Positions 58,099-64,000 of a DNA stretch of 64,000 nt are shown one piece after another. Both the position numbers and the translations under genes were made by a program. Source of the DNA: Wenzhouxiangella sp. XN201 (GTDB taxonomy: Bacteria > Pseudomonadota > Gammaproteobacteria > Xanthomonadales > Wenzhouxiangellaceae); NCBI RefSeq assembly GCF_011008905.1, contig NZ_JAAIVI010000020.1, positions 124,001 through 188,000 on the forward strand, in the 5' to 3' direction. The notes below the pieces were generated by a model. That model did no database searches. It was not told the origin of the DNA and was given only the letters and a program-made list of their open reading frames with translations. Every line of letters begins with the position of its first letter. Position 1 is the stretch's first letter.

Positions 58099-59433
58099 AT
58101 GAACAGATCCGAATCCAGCAGTGAAAAGAAATCTAGCCTACCCACTTCCGGCGTCGTGTCAAAGGCGGGCAGGACAAGTTGGCTCCAGGCCCGCTACGAT
58201 GTGGGCTGGGTGCAAGCCTTCAACACTCACCTCTGGCGCCATTTTCGCGAGGACCGAAGTTTCGAGGCCGCCGCTGCCCTGAGCTACACCAGCTTGCTGG
58301 CGCTGGTGCCGCTGATGGCCGTCATGCTCGGCGTGATTTCCGCCTTTCCGGTCTTCGACCAGTGGGCCGCCGATGTGGAATCCTACATCTTCTCCAACTT
58401 CGTTCCGACCGCCGGCGATGCCATCCAGCAACATCTCAATGAATTCGTCGAGCGTACGGCCGGGCTGACCGGTGCCGGCACGGTCTTTCTGATCGTCACG
58501 GCCATTTTGCTGATGTCGACGATCGAGCGCAGTTTCAATCGCATCTGGCGTGTGGCCAAGCCGCGCGGCATCACCGGAAGACTGCTGACCTACTGGTCGG
58601 TGCTCACGCTCGGGCCGCTGCTGATGGGCGGGTCACTGGCGTTGACCTCCTATCTGGCGGCGGTACCGCAGTTGGCGCCGGAGGCTGTTCGTAGCGTGCT
58701 ACAGGCATTCATTCTCAACCTGACGCCGTTCTTCGTGTCCCTGATCGGCTTCGCTCTGGTCTTTCTGGTGGTGCCCAATCGCAAAGTGCGGCTGCGACAT
58801 GCCCTGGTCGGTGCGTTCATCTCGGCCGTGCTCTTCGAACTGGCCAAGCGCGGCTTCGTGCTCTATGTCACGCATTTCCCGACCTACGAACGACTCTACG
58901 GTGCGCTGGCTACCGTGCCCATCTTTCTGGTCTGGATTTACCTGTCCTGGGTGGTGGTGCTGCTTGGCGCCAGCGTGGCTGCCGCCCTGACGACCTTCAA
59001 CTACCGCAAGAGCGACTGGCGCTGGTCGCGACGGCATGAACTGGTTTTGGCGCTGCGCCTGCTGGGGCACTTCTGGCACACCCAGCGTCAGGGGCGGGCG
59101 CTGTCCCAGCCCGAGCTGCTCTCGCGCGAACCGGCTGCCAGTGATGCCCAGATCGGATGCATTCTCGACTGGTTCCACCAGGCCGGTTTCATCCAACCCG
59201 ATGAGGACGGCGATTGGCTGCTTTCGACCGATCTTGATGATATATCTCTCGGGGAACTCTATCGTGCCGGACCGTTCATACTACCCATCGGTGAGCTCGA
59301 TTCGGTGCCGGTCGACAGTCACTGGGACCGGGCCCTCATTTCCAGTCTCAAGCCAGTCGATGAATCCGGACGACCGGCGTTGAACCGCTCGATCAAGTCA
59401 CTGCTCAAATTCCAGGTAGGAGAAGCTTCGTGA
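58099..59433 (+). CDS. YihY/UPF0761 family inner membrane protein
   Basis: This 444-residue protein has six membrane helices with the family segments FEAAAALSYTSLLALVPLMAV and ERSFNRIWRV, then a soluble C-terminal region of about 150 residues that looks like a winged-helix domain. The family was once called ribonuclease BN, a name no longer supported. The ATG at 58099 is directly adjacent to the arsC ATG on the other strand (CATATG), leaving no leader; a GTG at 58156 is an alternative start. It overlaps the tlpA-like gene by 4 bases. Confidence 0.87.
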   Translation: MNRSESSSEKKSSLPTSGVVSKAGRTSWLQARYDVGWVQAFNTHLWRHFREDRSFEAAAALSYTSLLALVPLMAVMLGVISAFPVFDQWAADVESYIFSNFVPTAGDAIQQHLNEFVERTAGLTGAGTVFLIVTAILLMSTIERSFNRIWRVAKPRGITGRLLTYWSVLTLGPLLMGGSLALTSYLAAVPQLAPEAVRSVLQAFILNLTPFFVSLIGFALVFLVVPNRKVRLRHALVGAFISAVLFELAKRGFVLYVTHFPTYERLYGALATVPIFLVWIYLSWVVVLLGASVAAALTTFNYRKSDWRWSRRHELVLALRLLGHFWHTQRQGRALSQPELLSREPAASDAQIGCILDWFHQAGFIQPDEDGDWLLSTDLDDISLGELYRAGPFILPIGELDSVPVDSHWDRALISSLKPVDESGRPALNRSIKSLLKFQVGEAS

Positions 59434-59879
59434 GGCCCTTATTGTTTTTGCTGCTGTTACTGGCCGGCCCGGCGACCGCCGAACTCGATTTCGAGCTCCC
59501 GACGCTGGACGGCGGATCCGAGCGTCTGTCGGATTATCGCGGTCAGTGGGTGGTGGTCAATTACTGGGCGACCTGGTGCAAGCCCTGCCGCAAGGAAATC
59601 CCCGACCTGTCCGATCTGCACGACAGCCGTGACGACATCACCGTGCTCGGGCTGGCCTTCGAGGATACCGAGCCGGCCGATTTCGAGGCCTTTCTCCAGT
59701 CCTTTCCCGCGAGCTATCCGATCCTGATCGTGGATGTCTACGACCCGCCGGCCGATCTGGGGTCGCCGCGTGTCCTGCCGACCACGTATCTGATCGACGG
59801 CAGCGGTGCGATGGTCGAAACCTGGCTTGGACCGGTCACCAGCGAAATGATCACGGCGTGGATCGATGAGCGAGACTGA
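59430..59879 (+). CDS. TlpA-like thioredoxin-fold protein
   Basis: This 149-residue exported protein has a signal peptide (LFLLLLLAGPATA) and a thioredoxin fold with the active-site WCKPC motif (about residue 51). It probably exchanges disulfides in the periplasm, as TlpA/ResA proteins do; the partner is unknown. GTG start within the end of yihY, and its stop overlaps the acylphosphatase gene by 14 bases. Confidence 0.88.
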   Translation: MRPLLFLLLLLAGPATAELDFELPTLDGGSERLSDYRGQWVVVNYWATWCKPCRKEIPDLSDLHDSRDDITVLGLAFEDTEPADFEAFLQSFPASYPILIVDVYDPPADLGSPRVLPTTYLIDGSGAMVETWLGPVTSEMITAWIDERD

Positions 59880-60141
59880 ATCGAGAAAATGGCTGATTGC
59901 CGGGCGCGTCCAGGGGGTCTTCTTCCGCGAATCGACCCGGCGCCAGGCCGAATCCCTGGGCCTTTCGGGGCATGCCATCAACCTGCCCGATGGGCGGGTC
60001 GAGGTGGTGGCCGCCGGCGCGGCATCTGCGCTCGACGCGCTTGAACGCTGGCTGCAACACGGTCCGGCTGCGGCGCGCGTCGATGCCGTCGAGAGGGCCG
60101 AGGCACCCGGGACCGTATCGCAGGGCTTCTCGACCGGCTGA
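59866..60141 (+). CDS. Acylphosphatase
   Basis: This 91-residue protein has the acylphosphatase fold: AGRVQGVFFRESTRRQAE with the phosphate-binding arginine, then GHAINLPDGRVEV with the catalytic asparagine. It hydrolyses acyl phosphates in the cytoplasm. It is the last gene of the yihY-tlpA-acyP set. Confidence 0.93.
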   Translation: MSETESRKWLIAGRVQGVFFRESTRRQAESLGLSGHAINLPDGRVEVVAAGAASALDALERWLQHGPAAARVDAVERAEAPGTVSQGFSTG

Positions 60142-60164
60142 TAATCCAGGGATCTGAATTGAAT

Positions 60165-60188
60165 CCGGCCGGCACCGTGGCCGGCCGG
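60165..60188. terminator. GC hairpin between convergent genes
   Basis: A perfect 9-base stem (CCGGCCGGC / GCCGGCCGG) with loop ACCGTG lies between two converging genes. No T-run follows on either strand, so it may slow polymerase rather than act as a full intrinsic terminator. Confidence 0.5.
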
Positions 60189-60212
60189 TCGATCGAGAAT
60201 CGTGCCCGGGAC

Positions 60213-61487
60213 TTACTGCTCGATCGTATCGAAAGGCCTGCGCGGCCCGTCTGAGTTCTCCCCGATCGTGAAACCGCGGCTGCGCGTTTCCAGTACGGCC
60301 ATGCGCCCCTGGTCGATCAGCTGCACTTCACGCACCTCGAAGGGCGAGGTCAGCCCGGAGTCGAGCACCAGGTCGGCCGGTACGTCGAGCTGCAGCTGGT
60401 CCTGGCCGGCTTCGAGCACGGCCGCCGTCTGGGCCATGGCCAGCGGCTGGAGCGTGCCATCCCCGGCCGTGCCCCAGATCTGGCCGCTGACCTGGTAGCG
60501 GCCGGTGGCGGCCACTTCCACATCGAGGGCAATCTGCAGTCCATTGTCGCTACGGGCGTCGAGGCCTTCGGACAGGCGGGCGGTGGGCGCCGCGATTCCC
60601 AGCGCCACCTTCAGGTCGCGACGAATCTGGGTCTCGCCATGGCGACCATCGAGATAGGCGTGCACTTCATACAGCCCTTCACCGGCATCCGGCAACTCAC
60701 TGGGCGCGGTTCCGGTCAGTGTGAAGCCGTCATCGGCAACTTCCAGCGGCCAGGCCTGGGCCGCGTCCGGGCTGACCAGGACGGCCTGAATCGACTGCGC
60801 GGCAAAGCGCCCGTCGTCCCTGCCCAGGCTGACATCCAGCTTGAATGCCTCGCCAGCCAGAAGATTGTGGCGTTCGGCCGCAAGCCGGCCGACCCAGGGG
60901 CTTTCGGGCTCGAAGACATGCACCACCAGAGGCTGGTCGGCGGGTGCGCCGGCCAGTTGTAGCTGAAGGGCGCTCGGTTGCCCCTGCTTCGGCAGTTGAA
61001 AGGCCAGGCTGTCGCTGGGTACTGACAGGCCCTGCGCCTGCAGTTCGCTGCCGGAGAACAGCGTGAGTCCGCCAGCGCCTTGCGTGACCGGCAGGGATTG
61101 CCCGTCGACTTCGACCTGGAGAAGTTCGGCGTCCAGCAGTGTACCGCTGCCTTCCGTCAGGGCCGAGACGCGAACGATGGCGCCGGCCGAACTGAGCGGA
61201 AGTTTGAGGCCTTTCTCCAGACCCAGGCCGGTGGTATCGACCCAGTACTGGCGACTTTCCATGGACGGACCCGCCGGTGCCGATTCGGCCCGGTCGATCG
61301 TCAGCGGCCAGGCAAAGTGAACCGGTTCGGTTTCGGTATGCCGGCTGGGTGGAACGGCCGGGACGGAACTGGGCAGGCTGTCGATGCGCATGTCATCGGC
61401 GCTGTTTGGTGCCCACGTAACCGGCTCGGCGGCAAAAGCGCTCGCCGCGAGCAGCGGGAGGGCGGTCAGGATGGTGAAATTTTTCAT
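60213..61487 (-). CDS. Exported DUF4785-like protein
   Basis: This 424-residue protein has a signal peptide (LLAASAFAA) and a series of beta-sandwich, immunoglobulin-like regions without cysteines. The overall pattern (VHVFEPESPWVGRLAAE, EGLYEVHAYLDG, TRSRGFTIG near the end) fits DUF4785, a domain of secreted proteins. The ATG at 61487 has GGGAG upstream. It lies 17 bases after the secreted hydrolase gene on the same strand, so both are likely one transcript. It may act with the hydrolase outside the cytoplasm. Confidence 0.72.
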   Translation of the reverse strand: MKNFTILTALPLLAASAFAAEPVTWAPNSADDMRIDSLPSSVPAVPPSRHTETEPVHFAWPLTIDRAESAPAGPSMESRQYWVDTTGLGLEKGLKLPLSSAGAIVRVSALTEGSGTLLDAELLQVEVDGQSLPVTQGAGGLTLFSGSELQAQGLSVPSDSLAFQLPKQGQPSALQLQLAGAPADQPLVVHVFEPESPWVGRLAAERHNLLAGEAFKLDVSLGRDDGRFAAQSIQAVLVSPDAAQAWPLEVADDGFTLTGTAPSELPDAGEGLYEVHAYLDGRHGETQIRRDLKVALGIAAPTARLSEGLDARSDNGLQIALDVEVAATGRYQVSGQIWGTAGDGTLQPLAMAQTAAVLEAGQDQLQLDVPADLVLDSGLTSPFEVREVQLIDQGRMAVLETRSRGFTIGENSDGPRRPFDTIEQ

Positions 61488-61504
61488 GTCGGCTCCCTTT
61501 CGGT

Positions 61505-62365
61505 TCACAGGTCGTTGCGCAGGATGGTATCGAGGCCGAAGCAGTTGCGACGGCTCTGGTGATGCGAAAGCACGCGATCACCGCTGGTGCGCCAGGTGTC
61601 GTAGAACCACAGGCTGCCTGCGCCGTTCTGGCTGGAGCACTCGAGAAAACCGTCCGAACAGTTGTCGAGCCAGTTCTGCGTGAATTCCAGACCCACTTGC
61701 TTGTCGTAGCCACCGCAGTAGGCGTTGCTGCTCCAGAAGCCGGAAACCACATCGCTGCCGACCACGTTCCAGAAACCGACCGGCAGCGAGGGGCGGCCGG
61801 CGGTGCCGTAGAGCCAGTTGGCGTTGTAGCTCTGCATCCAGCTGACCTGCTGCATGCGCACCGCATCGCTCTGATAGCCGAGCAGCCAACCCAGCGAGGA
61901 TTCGAACACGTTGCCCTGCATGACCGCATCGGCCAGCGGCGTTCCCAGGCTGGACGGGGCCAGTGCATTGACCCAGCGGGTGTTCTCGATGATGGTCGGA
62001 TAGCGCGAGTCCCAGGTCGGATTCGACAGGATCCAGCGCATCACGTTGCCGCCATTGGAATGGGTAATGACCACCAGATCGTCGATGCCGCGACTATTGA
62101 TGAAGTTGTAGAGCTGACCGGCCAGGCAGCCGGCGGCGCGCGAATCCCACATGTACTGCTCGAAGTCGCAGTTGACGACGGTGTAGTTGGCGGAATTCGG
62201 CAGGCCCTGGCGGACCGAATTGACCATGCTGCTGGTCCAGTAATCGTTGAGTGCGTCGGTTTGATGCCCGGTGCCGTGGACAAAGGCGACGCCGGTGGCG
62301 CCCCATACGGTACCGAATGTCAGTAGCCCAAAAAAGGCCAAGGTGACTCGTAATGATCGAGACAT
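61505..62365 (-). CDS. Secreted alpha/beta-hydrolase (lipase/acyltransferase-like)
   Basis: This 286-residue protein has a signal peptide (ending VWGA) and an alpha/beta-hydrolase core: VAFVHGTG for the oxyanion strand, then the nucleophile elbow THSNGGN with serine. Late histidines (VLSHHQS) are candidates for the catalytic base. Six cysteines in the mature part suggest disulfides and secretion. GAGAGGAGAA precedes the ATG at 62365. It starts the two-gene unit with the DUF4785-like protein. Substrate unknown; lipase or esterase is likely. Confidence 0.75.
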   Translation of the reverse strand: MSRSLRVTLAFFGLLTFGTVWGATGVAFVHGTGHQTDALNDYWTSSMVNSVRQGLPNSANYTVVNCDFEQYMWDSRAAGCLAGQLYNFINSRGIDDLVVITHSNGGNVMRWILSNPTWDSRYPTIIENTRWVNALAPSSLGTPLADAVMQGNVFESSLGWLLGYQSDAVRMQQVSWMQSYNANWLYGTAGRPSLPVGFWNVVGSDVVSGFWSSNAYCGGYDKQVGLEFTQNWLDNCSDGFLECSSQNGAGSLWFYDTWRTSGDRVLSHHQSRRNCFGLDTILRNDL

Positions 62366-62467
62366 TCTGGGGTTCTCCTCTCTTTGTGGTCGGTTACAGT
62401 CCCTCTTTTCACTATAGCCCGGGAGCGTGACTCGATTCAAACGGGCGCCGTCACAACGAGATGGGAG

Positions 62468-63058
62468 TCAGAAAAGCGAGGCCTGCTCGACCGGCCGAAA
62501 GCTCCGACGGTGGACGGGGCAGGGGCCGTGCTCGGCCAGGGCAGAGAGGTGTGCCGGGGTGGGATAGCCCTTGTGGCGATCGAATCCATAGAGCGGCCAC
62601 TGCCGGTGCAGGTCGAGCATCAATGCGTCGCGGTGGACCTTGGCCAGGATGCTGGCCGCCGAAATCGCCCGGTCGCTACGGTCGCCGCCGATCACGGTCT
62701 GGACCGGCCAGGGCAGGCCGGTGGGGGCCCGGTTCCCGTCGATGCGCACCAGCGCCGGCTCGATCGCCAGTGCTTCCAACGCCCTGCGCATGGCCAGAAA
62801 GGTGGCCTGGAGGATATTGATCCGGTCGATGTCTTCCACTTCGGCCACACCGATGCCCAGGGCACAGGCGCGCGAGCGGATCGACTCGGCCAGCTGTTCG
62901 CGGCGACGGGCCGAAAGCTGTTTGGAGTCGGCCAGCCCGGCTACGGGCCGGCGCGGATCGAGAATGACGGCAGCGGCCACCACGGGCCCTGCCAGCGGTC
63001 CGCGCCCTGCTTCGTCCACGCCGGCCACCGGCAGGTTCGGGGTCTCAGGCCCGGCCAC
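62468..63058 (-). CDS. rnhB: Ribonuclease HII
   Basis: This 196-residue endonuclease cuts RNA of RNA-DNA hybrids, including single ribonucleotides. The active-site [14 protein letters not shown] with the aspartate-glutamate pair, ADSKQLS and RIDGNRAP are present. The GTG at 63058 is inside the end of lpxB (14-base overlap), the classical lpxB-rnhB arrangement; the longer frame to 63271 only overlaps lpxB out of frame. Confidence 0.95.
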   Translation of the reverse strand: MAGPETPNLPVAGVDEAGRGPLAGPVVAAAVILDPRRPVAGLADSKQLSARRREQLAESIRSRACALGIGVAEVEDIDRINILQATFLAMRRALEALAIEPALVRIDGNRAPTGLPWPVQTVIGGDRSDRAISAASILAKVHRDALMLDLHRQWPLYGFDRHKGYPTPAHLSALAEHGPCPVHRRSFRPVEQASLF

Positions 63059-64000
63059 GATCAGCCAGTTCCAGCACGGCCCGGGCCGCGTTTTCGCTGG
63101 CGCCGGCGGCCAGCTCGCGCCGACAGCGTTGGGCCGCCTGCCGGTAGGCCGAGCGACGCCGGGCATCGTCAATCCAGGCCAGTGCCTCGCGCCCGAGACT
63201 GTCGGCCTGCGCACGGTCCTGCACGAACTCGGGTACCAGTGCCCGGCCCTGCAGAATATTGGGCAGGGCAATGAACTGCGACCGCACCAGGCGCAGTCCG
63301 CGCAGCAACCAGTAGGTGGTCGGCGCCAGCCGGTAGTAAACCACTAGCGGACACTCGAGCAGAAAGGCCTCGAGCGTGGCCGTACCCGAAGCACTGACGG
63401 CTGCATCGGCGCGTAGCAGCCCGTCGCGGGTCTGCGCGCAGACGATATCGACACCGCTTTCGGCCAGGCTTGCACCAGCCAGTTGCTCGACCAGTTCACG
63501 CTGCGCCCGGCGGGCCAGCAGCATGGTCAGGCGAAGTTCAGGGCGGTTGCGCCGCAGCCAGTTCGCGGTTTCGGCGAGCAATCCGACATGGCGCTCGATT
63601 TCGCTGCGGCGGCTGCCGGGCAGCAAGGCCACTTCCGCCTGGCGTTCGCCAGCCTGCGCTCGCGGCAGGCGAGCGTCGCCAGCAATCTCGTCGGCCAGCG
63701 GGTGACCGACAAAGCGACTGGCCAGTCCGTGTGCGCGAAACAGGGCCGGCTCAAAGGGGAACAAAGTGAGGACCAGGTCGACCGAGCGCGCCACGACCGC
63801 GGCGCGGCCGGCCCGCCAGGCCCAGACCGTGGGTGCGACATACTGCACGGTGCGCAATTCGCGCTTGCGCAATTGGCGCGCCAGGCCGAGATTGAAGTCC
63901 GGCGCATCGATGCCGACGAAGGCGTCGGGCGCCCAGTCCAGGATGCGTTGCCTGAGCCGGCGCCGCAGGGCAAACAGACGCGGCAGGTGGCGCAGGACTT
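63045..64000 (-). CDS. lpxB: Lipid-A-disaccharide synthase, partial
   Basis: The gene runs out of the window at its 5' end; about 317 C-terminal residues are visible. [32 protein letters not shown] and the acceptor region [23 protein letters not shown] are diagnostic of LpxB, which joins UDP-diacylglucosamine and lipid X. The reading frame continues past 63872 to the window edge, so the ATG-like codon there is internal. Confidence 0.95.
   Translation of the reverse strand, partial: VLRHLPRLFALRRRLRQRILDWAPDAFVGIDAPDFNLGLARQLRKRELRTVQYVAPTVWAWRAGRAAVVARSVDLVLTLFPFEPALFRAHGLASRFVGHPLADEIAGDARLPRAQAGERQAEVALLPGSRRSEIERHVGLLAETANWLRRNRPELRLTMLLARRAQRELVEQLAGASLAESGVDIVCAQTRDGLLRADAAVSASGTATLEAFLLECPLVVYYRLAPTTYWLLRGLRLVRSQFIALPNILQGRALVPEFVQDRAQADSLGREALAWIDDARRRSAYRQAAQRCRRELAAGASENAARAVLELADRGRA

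Overview
The window is a GC-rich chromosome segment of a gammaproteobacterium. The gene set (TamA/TamB, BamD, KdsA, LpxB, cbb3 oxidase with an FNR-type box, DUF2868/DUF3482 pair, secreted S9 and M14 peptidases) fits the Xanthomonadales/Wenzhouxiangellaceae neighbourhood best, but that placement is an inference from gene content only. No rRNA, tRNA, CRISPR array or intact transposase gene was seen.

Layout. 1-3 kb: end of an M14 carboxypeptidase and a CPBP membrane protease. 3.1-4.5 kb: hemN, under a near-perfect FNR box. 4.7-7.7 kb: secreted S9 peptidase and a PyrR-type phosphoribosyltransferase. 7.7-16.6 kb: a minus-strand microaerobic respiration cluster, ccoNOQP, a small membrane ORF, ccoGHIS and a TauE/SafE-like gene, mostly joined by 4-base overlaps and headed by a perfect FNR box. 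16.6-22.5 kb: DUF2868/DUF3482 GTPase pair, a cold-shock gene, Yip1 membrane protein, lipoprotein, thioesterase and dienelactone hydrolase. 22.5-28.3 kb: tamA-tamB. 28.3-36.2 kb: the accessory part, with an intact comM, two secreted-protein genes of visibly lower GC, a truncated second comM, higBA toxin-antitoxin genes and an orphan secreted protein. 36.4-43.7 kb: amidohydrolase, EamA transporter, thiS-thiG, trmB, ispA, bamD, rluD, pgeF. 44-49.8 kb: pyrG, kdsA, eno and a KefB-type antiporter. 49.9-53.7 kb: Fur-boxed iron-binding lipoprotein and permease, then gcvT. 53.7-62.4 kb: small asparaginase-domain protein, a large orphan secreted protein, DUF2069, WrbA-like and ArsC-like genes, YihY, TlpA-like protein, acylphosphatase, and a DUF4785/secreted hydrolase pair. 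62.5-64 kb: rnhB and lpxB (partial).

The most interesting region is 28.3-35.6 kb. A second comM copy stops exactly after codon 282, at the VGGG glycines, where a TGTCAA-starting sequence with internal repeats begins. A second copy of that end, in the same orientation, lies 3.9 kb away, upstream of the intact comM. Between them sit a probable two-gene operon (a secreted repeat protein and an S1E-type protease) and its terminator. The two comM copies differ at about 7% of bases in the stretch compared, but at only 3 of 282 residues, so they probably diverged as working genes in separate lineages. comM is a known insertion target of Tn7-like (AbaR/Tn6022-type) elements. This looks like the scar of such an insertion after the gene was restored.

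A second structural theme is a family of intergenic inverted repeats near 1.93, 8.5 and 46.5 kb. Their arms are built of three tandem 9-10 base units, and they sit at the 3' ends of genes; one supplies the C-terminal codons of ccoS.
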